From positions 4,193,742 through 4,257,741 of the forward strand of contig NC_049980.1 of the NCBI RefSeq assembly GCF_000003815.2: 64,000 bases of DNA. The letters are read 5' to 3'. The translations under genes were made by a program, and so were the position numbers. Every line of letters starts with the position of its first letter. Positions within the stretch are counted from its first letter, which is position 1. Shown here piece after piece: positions 23,735 through 33,229 of this stretch. Below the pieces are notes generated by a model. It was not told the DNA's origin. It searched no databases and was given only the letters and a program-made list of their open reading frames with translations. This DNA comes from Branchiostoma floridae. Lineage: Eukaryota; Chordata; Leptocardii; Amphioxiformes; Branchiostomatidae.

Positions 23735-24600
23735 TGTTACGCCAAAAGGCTGCTTTACCAACTGTATAGATGCAAACAGGAAAGCTTGTGTGTTACGCTA
23801 AGGGGCGGTTATATCGACTGTACAGATACAGATACAGAAGATCTTGTGTTACACTTAAAGGCAATCATAAAGACTATACAGAAAAGGATACAAAAGTTTA
23901 GGTACTACGTTTATGGGCAGTCACAATGGCCTCAAAGATATACAGACGCTGAATACTGAAGTGCGGTTATACAGGCTATACAGATACAGATGCTGGTGTG
24001 TTATGCTGAAGGGCGGTTATACTAGCAATAAGGATACAGATACAGATGCTGGTGTGTTATGCTTAAGGCAGTTATACCGACTACAGAGAAACAGGTACAG
24101 AAGCTGTTGTGTTACACTGAAGGGCGGTTATACCGACTACAGAGAAACAGGTACAGAAGCTGGTGTGTTACACTGAAGGGCGGTTATACCGACTACAGAG
24201 AAACAGATACAGAAGCTGGTGTGCTACACTGAAGGGCGGTTATACCTACTACAGAGAAACAGATACAGAAGCTGGTGTGTTACACTGAAGGGCGGTTATA
24301 CCTACTACAGAGAAACAGATACAGAAGCTGGTGTGTTACACTGAAGGGCGGTTATAACGGCTATATAGATACAGAAGCTGGTGTGTTACACTGAAGGGCG
24401 GTTATACCGGCTATATAGATACAGAAGCTGGTGTGTTACACTAAATGGCGGTTATACCGGCTATATAGATACAGAAGCTGGTGTGTTACACTAAATGGCG
24501 GTTATACCGGCTATATAGATACAGAAGCTGGTGTGTTACACTAAATGGCGGTTATACCGGCTATATAGATACAGAAGCTGGTGTGCTTTAGGACGGTTAT
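23735..24600 (+). repeat. Minisatellite array 3, about 17 units
   Basis: Same family as array 1 with local variants: a subset carries ACTACAGAGAAACAG and a late homogeneous run carries GGCTATATAGATACAGAAG (24360-24580), so parts of the array expanded recently. Confidence 0.95.
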
Positions 24601-24804
24601 ACCTGCAGTTAAGCTTCCCGTTCGAACGGAATCCTCCATCTGACGTACGACCTTCACTTTCTCCTTATACACCAACACCATGGTGGTAAGCCAATATCAA
24701 ACTCTTTCAATCACTTAATTGAAGTCCTTACGGCTATGGTTTTCACGTGCATACGTACCGTGCCACGTGTGCTGTTTGCGCAAAGCTTCTCTTACAACTT
24801 GCTT

Positions 24805-25348
24805 TAGGCCACAGCAAGTACATTTTATGGATGACATCAGCACGCGCATTAATTTTCGCCTGATTTCACACAAAAAAACAAGATTTTTTTCTTCTGCAGG
24901 GATGGTTAACATGACGATAAAGTACCAAAATGAGCAAATATATTGTGTTGAAGCCTAATAATTGCACTTGTAGAAATGGCACTTGCGAAGTACCTAGGAC
25001 TGTAGTTGTAGAAATGAAACTTATTGGATAATTGTAAAAGTGACACCAATATGGAAGCTATGAGTGTGGTTACCAACTTTGTTGGTGATGCCAATCTACC
25101 ACACTAATGTCACTTTTACCACATCAGTACATGTCTTGAATACAGTACATGCCTTGTTGGCTCTGATACCATGTTTTGTTCCTTTAATGCATTTTACAAC
25201 AGTCATCACAACTTCATGGTGCCTATTTTTGAAAATGTAGCCATCTTGTTTTTTGTTTTTTTCACCCATCTTGTTTTTTTCGCCCTATCGCACTATTTTT
25301 GCAGTCTGCAGAGGGTGTCATCCAGAAAATTTACTTGCCGTGGCCTTA
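24805..25348. mobile_element. TIR element nested in the giant inverted repeat
   Basis: Ends are inverted: GGCCACAGCAAGTACATTTT at 24807 and its partner AAAATTTACTTGCCGTGGCC ending near 25344. The left arm of the giant repeat lacks this segment. A related copy with the same right end is at 58340-58730. Confidence 0.7.
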
Positions 25349-25644
25349 TCAAAGTAGAAGGCCACGTGCAGAGATTTAACAACACCCCTTCGTGAATAAC
25401 AAGAGGGGATTTTCACATCAAAGCGCAGCAGGTTCTTGGATTCTAATACATATGGCCTTTTACCCACACGTGCGTTGTTCTCGGTAATAACACATAGCCT
25501 TTTTTCTATTGACGTAGTGAGATGAAAAGTTTGTAGTTGTCATAACCAGCGGCTACCCACGCGAGGATCACAAGCGCACATGTGAACTCGCACAACGTGA
25601 ACTTGAAGGCAATGGATGAAAGAGTTAAGGAGAAGAAAATTTGG

Positions 25645-26040
25645 AGACACGCGTACGCGTACGCGTGTGTATGTCTTTGTGTGAATGTGTCTGCGTGCGT
25701 TTGTATATGTGTTTGTATGTATGTGTGTGCGTTTGTGTGTGTATTGATGTTTGTTTGTGTGCGTGTGTGTGCGTGTGTGTGTGTGTTTGTGTATGTGTGC
25801 GATCGTGTGTGTTTGTATGTTTGCGTCTGTTTGTGGGTCTTTGTACGTATGTGTGTGTGTTTGTGTGTGTATCTATATGTTTGTGTATGGTTTTGCGTTT
25901 GTGTGTGTGTGTGTGTGTTTGTGTCTTCGTATGTATTTCTTTGTGCGTGTTTGTGTGTGTATTGTATTATATTGTATGTTTGTGTGAGTGCATTTGTGTG
26001 TCTTTTTATGTTTATGTGTGTGTGTTTTTGTTTGACTATA
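25645..26040. repeat. TG-rich microsatellite
   Basis: Imperfect GTGTGTTTGT-type tract preceded by a CGTACG run at about 25651-25668. Open frames (Cys/Val-rich) are artefacts. Confidence 0.95.
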
Positions 26041-26044
26041 TATC

Positions 26045-26640
26045 AATGACCGTGTGGTCTTTATGTAGAGGTGATAACTTGTACAGGTTTGACTGTATAT
26101 CATTGGTCAGGTGGTCCTTATGTAGAGGTGATAACTTGTACAGGTTTGACTGTATATCAATGGTCAGGTGGTCCTTATGTAGAGGTGATAACTTGTACAG
26201 GTTTGACTGTATATCAATGGTCAGGTGGTCCTTATGTAGAGGTGGTTACTTGTACAGGTTTGACTGTATATCAATGGCCAGGTGGTCCATATGTGGAGGT
26301 GGTCGCTGGAACAGGTTTGACTGTATATCAATGGCCAGGCGGTCCTTATGTAGAGGTGGTTACTTGTACAGGTTTGACTGTATATCAATGGCCAGGTGGT
26401 CCTTATGTAGAGGTGGTCACTTATACAGGTTTGACTGTATATCAATGGACAGGTGGTCCTCATGTAGAGGTGATCACTAGTACAGGTTTGACTGTATATC
26501 AATGGCCAGGTGGTCCTTATGTAGAGGTGATCACTAGTACAAGTTTGGCTGTATATCAATGGCCAGGTGGTCCTTATGCAGAGGCAAGGAGGTTGAAAAA
26601 AAGGAGTTCCTTTTTTCAACCTCCTTCGTAGAGGTAATCA
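26045..26640 (+). repeat. Minisatellite, 57-bp period, about 10 units
   Basis: Unit begins GGTGGTCCTTATGTAGAGGT and ends ACTGTATATCAATGG. Spacing is 57 bp (26104 to 26161), that is 19 codons, so up to three frames stay open; one reads a 19-residue repeat with YQW.GGPYVEV. No splice, promoter or family evidence for expression was seen. A hairpin interrupts the last unit. Confidence 0.9.
26586..26626. other. 41-bp near-perfect palindrome
   Basis: AAGGAGGTTGAAAAAAAGGA faces TCCTTTTTTCAACCTCCTT with one unpaired base. It lies inside the last 57-bp unit, whose sequence resumes at GTAGAGGTAATCAC. Confidence 0.85.
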
Positions 26641-26689
26641 CTTTTTATATTTCAGCCATACATAGTATGGTGAAATATATTGTATTCGT

Positions 26690-26722
26690 AATGTTTCTTT
26701 CTTTCTTTCTTTCTTTCTTTCT
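26690..26722. repeat. CTTT microsatellite
   Basis: About seven TTTC units. Confidence 0.95.
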
Positions 26723-26869
26723 CCTGTCAAATCTTCAAAGTGATTCATCTCCGCCGTTCCTGGACCGAATGACCTGAAATTTGGCACAGGGGTAGAATGG
26801 GCCAATACCTTGATGCTTTTTTCTCAGTTTCTTCATATCTGCCTCTAAAATGATTTTATTGAGATTTTT

Positions 26870-27260
26870 GGGTCAATTTTAGACCAAAACTGTATATTTT
26901 GGCCCCTGTACCCTGGTATTACAACCAAATGAGCTGAAATTTGACAGAGATGTGCCCTGATAATGCCCCCATATAAATTCAATAACACTTTTGGTGTACA
27001 GTACAACAAAATGCTTATTTTTGCGATTTTTTTACCAATTTTTGACCAAAAAAGGACACTTTTGGCTCCTGTACCTTGGTATTGCAACTGAATGAGCTGA
27101 AATTTGACACAGATGTGCCTTGATAATCCCTTCATATAAATTCAATAACACTTTTGGTGTACAGTGCAACAAAATGCTTATTTTTGCGATTTTTGGCCAA
27201 TTTTTGACCAAAAAAGGACACTTTTGGCTCCTGTACCCTGGTATTACAATTAAATGACCT
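26870..27260. repeat. Tandem repeat, about 180-bp unit, two to three copies
   Basis: Units share GAGCTGAAATTTGACA, AATTCAATAACACTTTTGGT and CCAAAAAAGGACACTTTTGG. A shorter, diverged unit precedes them from about 26770. Confidence 0.85.
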
Positions 27261-28600
27261 GAAATTTGGTATAGATAGGCATTAGATACTTGGTAACAAG
27301 ATTCGAGTAAAATTTTTGACATAAACAACTTTAAAATGATTAATTTTGGCACTTTTCTGAGGGGAAATTTGTTTTCTTTTGGCCTCCTGACGTGACCTTC
27401 CGTGACCCCGCACAGAGCCACACCTGTGCGCGTCAGCCGGAGAGTTAATTGAATCAAAGACCTAGCCAATCAGCGAAGAGGAGGCCAAAGGCTAATTAAT
27501 ATTCATAAGCGGGGCCTCATGATCCCGCATATAGCAGTGTTCCCGCCAGGGGGAGCGAAGCCCGCCTAAGGCTCTCGCATTTTAGACTATTCAGAAGGCT
27601 TTATATTGTATCAGTTCTTAGGGGCATATCTATGATAATCGCAGCAGTCACTTAACTTCTCTTCAGGAGTTTAGCGTAACACTATTTCAGGTCAAACCGT
27701 CAAAGGCAACTAAAAACAAACTTTAACGTTACTGAGTTCAACAGTACTTATAACTTGTTATCCGAAGTTGAAACGCTAGCGATGGTATTTTCGCTGCGCT
27801 GTTAACTTTTAGCTCCGTGCGACTGTTGTTGACGGTCTTATAACGGTATATTTTGCACCCCTGTACCCTGGTATGAGTAACATTTGGTATAGATAGGCAT
27901 AAGATAGTTGGTAAAATGATCCAAGTGAAATTTTCGGCATAAAGTACTGTAAAAGGCTTAATTACAGCACTTTTTTGGGGGGAAATTGGTTTTCTTTCGT
28001 TCTCCATGCCATGACCTTTCGGACGTTCACCCCACAGAGCCGACATCTGCACCTGCGTCTAGCCGGCAGGAAGAGTTAATTCAATTAATGGTTCAGCCAA
28101 TCAGCGAAGAGAAAAGCGAAGGCTAATCAATATTCATAAGCGGGACCACACAATACGTTAACTTGAAGACTCAGGCCGTACAGACTTCTCGCCAGGATTT
28201 TTTCAAAGCGTCGGAGAGGGGTCCGGGGGCCGCCGAATGTCCCTGGCGGGGTCCAGGGGCAGGGCCACTGTGGGGGGGACCCAGGTGGGCGAAGCCCCCC
28301 CGGAAGCTCTTGCATTTTAGACTATTGAGAAGGCTTCTTTTATCAGTTTTTTTAGGGCCATATCTACGATAATCGTAGCAGTCACTTACTTCTCTTCAGC
28401 AGTTTGACTTTAAAATATTTCGGGTCAAAGCTTCAAAGACAACTAAAACCTCATAAACAACAAACTTTACTTAGCTCAACAGTATACAAAAATATTGTAC
28501 GGGTTGCCATTATTAGTTGAAGCGCTTATTTATAGCGCTAGTATCTTCGCTGCGCCGTTAGCCGCCGTGCGACTTTTGTTGACGGTCTGATATCCCTACG
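27240..28600. repeat. Tandem segmental duplication, about 600 bp
   Basis: 27240-27840 and 27850-28600 align from CCTGTACCCTGGTAT through AATATTCATAAGCGGG, GCATTTTAGACTATT and TTGTTGACGGTCT. The second copy carries a G/C-rich segment (28190-28315) that is reduced to about 40 bp in the first. Confidence 0.85.
28190..28315. repeat. G-rich segment in the second duplicate
   Basis: Several runs of four or more G on the plus strand (GGGGTCCGGGGG, GTGGGGGGGACC) and repeated GGCGAAGCCCCCC-type inverted bits. The first duplicate keeps only CGCCAGGGGGAGCGAAGCCC. Could be G-quadruplex-forming; unproven. Confidence 0.55.
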
Positions 28601-29545
28601 TCGCCGCCTCGCTGATATTCCCACGGACATGTTTTAAGAAAAATACCCAGCAAAAAATGCTGTTCTGCGTCAAATTCTATTCTATAAAACATGTGGGACT
28701 CAGTGTTACAGTCTAAATATTTTGTAGAAGCACCGCTGTAGGAAAGAAGGTCCAAGCAATGTAAAACATCACGTAGCATGAAGTTCGCTGTCAACTGGCA
28801 CACAGCACATGACTGTTTGAAACTCTAAGTCTAATCAACAGCCGTGTTTGATTGATAGCCGGCGGTCCTTTGATGAAGTCGGCGAAAGGTGTGTTAGTTA
28901 GAAAATCTGCGTTTAGTTTTGATACGTAATTATAAGTTAGACAGTGGCGAGAATGATTATTTTCTCATCAATATTTCTCTTCAGAATTATTTGAACTTAA
29001 TTGTACATCTAAACAATTGGCTTACCTGTGCAATGTTTATATGATTAATGATCAGTGTACTGAAATCATGTGTAACGTATGGCTCCTAGTCAATAGATCA
29101 GCATTTTCTCTATAGTGACCACCTGTCTATAGTTGCCACATTTTCTAGTGCTGTTGTTGTTTGACATAAACTTTGAACATTTAAATTGTAAGTAACTTTA
29201 AACTGCCAGAGTTTCAGCCTAATAAAACACTCTCAGCGCCAGGGTATGAACAGACTGACCAGACAGACGAAAATAAATCCTCGGACAAGGTTCAATCGTA
29301 TCTTCCGGGTCTGGCAGGAAGTTGTTAAACTAAAATAAGAATAGGCTCGATGGCTGATTGCATACAAAGTAAAACAGTTTAACAGTTTTACAGCTTGAAG
29401 AAAACAAACGCTCCTACAGTACCTGCACCTGCTTGATAATTATTAAATCGTATGCCCTACTTGAATAAAAAAAGTTCACTGCAATAATAAATGTACCCAC
29501 ATCACAAGGAGCTTATACTTTTTTAAACTTACACCTAGTTATCGT

Positions 29546-29594
29546 ACTGAAAATTGTTAATGACATTACATGAAGTCATTCAACAATTTTCAGT
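29546..29594. other. Small hairpin, about 19-bp stem
   Basis: ACTGAAAATTGTTAATGAC faces GTCATTCAACAATTTTCAGT with one bulge and a loop of about 10 bases. Too short for a typical microRNA precursor. Confidence 0.7.
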
Positions 29595-30459
29595 CATGAT
29601 GAAAATTTTCTGAATGGAAGGTGTGATTATTGTCATTTTCTGAAAAATAGAAGCAAGCTCTGTTTTTACCTGGAATCAATTCACAATACCAGTCCACTTT
29701 GGGGGATAATGTACTGTTAAGAGGATGTTCCATTTTTGCGCAGGGGTGATTTGGAACAGTCCAATGTTGCGTGGGAAGGGGTATGGCTGAAATATGCTGT
29801 ATTTGCTCTTAAGCAAATGTCGGCCTTTCTAGTTCAGGTATGTCTTTAAGGCCGTGGTTATTTGAATATACCGATGACATCATCCGGCAACCCCAAAACT
29901 GATGCGAGCGTGAGAATAAAAAAATTTCGGCCGAAATAAAGTTGCCTTCATAGTGAAATCATTACATCCTGGTCAGTAAGGTTGAAAAAATAATTATACA
30001 TACAGAGTGGGGTAAACCAAGTAATACTTGTTTCTTCATTTTGTTTTTACATTTCTTTGACTTTTTCGTAGATTTAAGCATTCTATGACATTAGTATTCG
30101 ATCCGGGTTTTTTATTTCATTTTGGTTGCAATCTACGACATCTTACAGCTGCAGTTTACAGTATGGTTGAAGCCGGTAAAAACTTAATCGAATACCCTTT
30201 CTTGAAGATATAGAAACATTGAACAGTGTTAGTAGAGAGATATGAGAAACAGGGACGTGTTAGGGATGAATGATAGGTGTCTATTGGTATCACGGAACGG
30301 AACAAAACCGAACGATAAAAAACAAACATGTAACCAAAACCAAACGTAAAATTGCCAGTCCAGTCACGTCTCTAATGTCAACCAAGGAAGATCAACCTGA
30401 AAAAGATAACAGGAAAACACTTATAGCGTTTAACATGCGACCAAGATAGGATAATAATC

Positions 30460-30550
30460 AAGTGTAACGAAATGACCTTGCCATGTGTAACGCAATGACT
30501 AGTCATGATGTAACGAATCGACTGTAACGAAAAGGCGATGTAACGAAACG
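30460..30550. repeat. Cluster of TGTAACGAA-like motifs
   Basis: Five copies of TGTAACG(A/C)A in about 90 bp at irregular spacing. Either a decayed minisatellite or a binding-site cluster. Confidence 0.6.
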
Positions 30551-31683
30551 AGCGGTTACCGTTGAAAACCCTTTTCTGAAACGACCAAATCTAGATGCAT
30601 GCCATCCATATAATCGAATTATGTAATAAAATCAACATGACCTAACGACCATTCACTTTTTATTCCTCACGTGCTGGATTTGTGACGTGATGAGTGGGTT
30701 AGAGCTCTTTGTGTCCCTGCATGACCAACTATGCCCCCCCCCCCCACACACACACACACATCCGTTAATTCGTTAAGCCGGAAGTGCGTACACGTAATAC
30801 ATTTTTGTGTGCATTTCCAATAAATAAAACGTCGAAATTCCCCATACAAGTGACTTCCTGCCTGCTTTCTGATTATATTCAAGTGTTGGACGTACGTAAG
30901 TCGTCCCTTCCGGTTTCCTGGACTTCCGTGTTTAAATAAGAGTGAACTGTTAACGGTTAACACGCACACACAGGTGAGCAACCATATCCCGGTGCTGCGC
31001 AAAATTTCTACTCCGCCAGATTTGTGCCCCTTCTATTAGTGTTGGTTAGGGTACGGATTAGGCTAGAGTTGGACTCGACACAGGGTTAGCCATCGAGTGT
31101 TACGCAATTTTCATTCAATACAGGTCTACTGGAAGTCTGGAACCCCCCAAGCAGTGTTGAGGCAAATATTTGTCAAGGGGCAAAAATTTGACATGACACC
31201 GGGTCGCCAAACATTAACCTTATTTCAAAGCACGCGGGGTGTGACGTATACAAGTGGGGGAAGTTGCCGGGATAAAATAACAAGTGTCAAGGGAAACAGC
31301 GTCACCATGGTAACGATATACTTAAGGAAAGACGTGGGGCAACCCCCTTAAGGGCAAACCCCCTTAATACACTCTTAATGAAGGCTATTCATTGCTAGTT
31401 TGCGTCACGAAGGGGCATGTGTAACTTCCCCCGAAGCTGGGTTTTCCCCGCTGTGCCCTGAAAGCGGATTTGGTGCGTGGTTACGTGGTGTGTGATTTGT
31501 GCATTCATTATGCATTAAGGGCTGTGGTGCTAAGGTGGCTCGTGTGTTTGTACAACTCTCGTGTGCTCCTTTTAACGCGGGGTTCGTGTGACACGCTCGG
31601 CAAACCTCGCTTGTTGTTATCGCTCGGTCGTGTCGAAGAAGAGAGAGCTAGAGAGAGACAGAATCATTTTGTACAATCACAAG

Positions 31684-32202
31684 GTAATCTCCATTCAGAT
31701 GTAGAGTAGATCTTGTTTTTGGTATGTGTGTTCTGACGGTTTGTACGTATTTGTACGTATTTGTGGTCCGTATTTTCAACTTAGAAATGCGTAGAAAAAG
31801 AAATGCTGCAAACAACACGTAAAAACATTTTGGAGCTATATCTTCTTTGAGATTTAAAAGCGGTCAGCTACCACAATCTTTTTTTTCCCAATTTTACCAA
31901 AAGGAAACTGAAGAAATTTTGTGTTCAAATCTGTAACGTTAGGGCGGTTTAAATCATCTAGCAAATTATCAAATCCATTTTGACATTTCTTAAACTTATT
32001 TTGCAGCAACCAAAATATTATTTGGTGGATACTAGTTTGCGTTTGAGCGCTGTGAATGAAGGCGGGGCCGTGCTTTGGTCGACCTCTTTAATGGACTTGT
32101 TTTAATCGTGGTTGGCGCAGGTGCAGTTCGCGTGCGTCGCGCCAATTAGAGCTAGGAAGAGCTCGAATAACGCTTGCCTCTCTCTTTTTATCCATCCAAC
32201 AG
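31684..32202 (+). other. Candidate 5'-UTR intron and promoter-proximal DNA
   Basis: A donor-like ACAAG|GTAATC at 31681-31689 and an acceptor-like pyrimidine tract ending CCAACAG at 32202 could bound a non-coding intron before the start codon. The in-frame stop TAG at 32207-32209 shows that coding does not extend upstream. No TATA box is evident. Inference only. Confidence 0.3.
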
Positions 32203-32287
32203 GTCATAGGTAAACACTTCACTCTACCACAGCCCGCGACACAGACGTCAGACAGAAGGAAAGCAAACCGTGAACACAGCCGTTACG

Positions 32288-33229
32288 ATGTGGCTGGTGA
32301 ATAGCGTGAAGAGTCTGAGGTCTCCTCGGGAGGGGTTGCCCGGTCGCCCGTTCGAGGCTGATGGAAGGCCGCGGTGTACCAACGTGCTCACCCCCGAGAC
32401 CATTCCGGAGTTTCTTATCCCTCCTACGGAGTTGCCCTCGCGGAAGCGCAGCGATAGTGGCTCCAACGACTCGGAGGCGGCTTACGGGCTCCTTCCCGGG
32501 GAGGATAGACTCCTACCGCCGGGCTCTCTTCCAGGGTACGCTCCTGATTCAGACGCTTGGAGCTACGTTACCCCGCCCCGCTCTCCTGCCGTGTCGCCCT
32601 ACCGTGCCCGGCGGGCAGGAGTGGTGACCGCCCCCGCCGACGCAGACTCCTGGGGCGCGCCCGGGCAAGACGCTTCCGAGATGGACAACAACGCCGACCC
32701 CCTATCCCGTATGGGCATGACTCTACAGCATCTCGGACGCACCCGTACAGCGTACGGCTTTACCACCCTCACCCAGTCCCCCACAACCAATAGAAAAGAG
32801 TCGCTATACTTCCACAACGGAAGGTCCGGTAAGAAGCAGCGTGGGTCGAGCCCACTGGTCATCACGCCCGAGTCGGACTCAGACAGCGGGTGGTCTCAGC
32901 ATCAGCAGCGGCGCAGCACCGGCTCAACCGGGGGGAGCGTATTCTACAACCCCAGCTCCTCCGAGTCGTCACCCGTCTCATCCCCGGCGTCTTCCCGCTC
33001 CAGACGTAGCTCCGGCGACGCCAGCTCCCTCGGTAAGAAGTCTCCCAAGGCGCCCAAGTACGTGCGGCGGCAGAGGTTCCACACCCGGCGGCGCTCCTCG
33101 CTTGCCGTGCCGATCGACTTCTCGTCCACGGAGCCGAGCTCGACCGAGCCCAGCCCGAATGTGCCCCGCAAGACCAGCCCGTGGGGAGGGGGGCACCTGC
33201 CCACCAGGCCACGCAGCAACTCGCTACAG
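32288..33229 (+). CDS. Coding exon 1: C2CD4 N-terminal region
   Basis: Encodes residues 1-314, GC-rich compared with flanks. Begins MWLVNSVKSL and ends at NSLQ before donor CAG|GTGGGT (phase 0). Carries both C2CD4-type motifs, a run of Ser/Pro (SSSESSPVSSPASS) and the basic stretches KKSPKAPKYVRRQ and HTRRRSS, which could be nuclear import signals or phosphorylation sites. Confidence 0.9.

Larger units (their letters stand above)
22430..25635. repeat. 3.2-kb giant inverted repeat with minisatellite arms
   Basis: The left arm (22430-23245) pairs with the right arm (23735-25635): CTTCAAGTTCA...GCGTGGGTAG near 22458-22516 pairs with CTACCCACGCG...GAACTTGAAGG near 25554-25610. GGATTCCGTTCGAA at 22880 pairs with TTCGAACGGAATCC at 24621. 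The minisatellite is present in both arms in opposite orientation. The right arm is longer because a TIR element (24805-25348) sits in it. The centre is block U2. Could be a large palindromic DNA transposon; no transposase was found. Confidence 0.75.
28601..31680. other. Mostly featureless intergenic DNA
   Basis: About 3 kb upstream of the C2CD4-like gene. It holds a small hairpin (29546-29594), a TGTAACGAA cluster (30460-30550), a C-run joined to a CA run (30726-30760), and no recognisable exon or RNA gene. Confidence 0.5.

Noticed and set aside
20981-24600. CRISPR-like array
   Set aside because: Repeat units are contiguous 50-bp minisatellite units without unique spacers, in animal DNA.
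25582-26631. Frames of 155-279 codons across the TG tract and 57-bp array
   Set aside because: Explained by microsatellite plus a 57-bp period; several frames on both strands are open at once.
32270-32287. GTG upstream of the C2CD4-like ATG as start codon
   Set aside because: Eukaryotic genes very rarely start at GTG; the ATG at 32288 is the first in-frame ATG and gives a protein beginning MW, like the C2CD4 family as I recall it.
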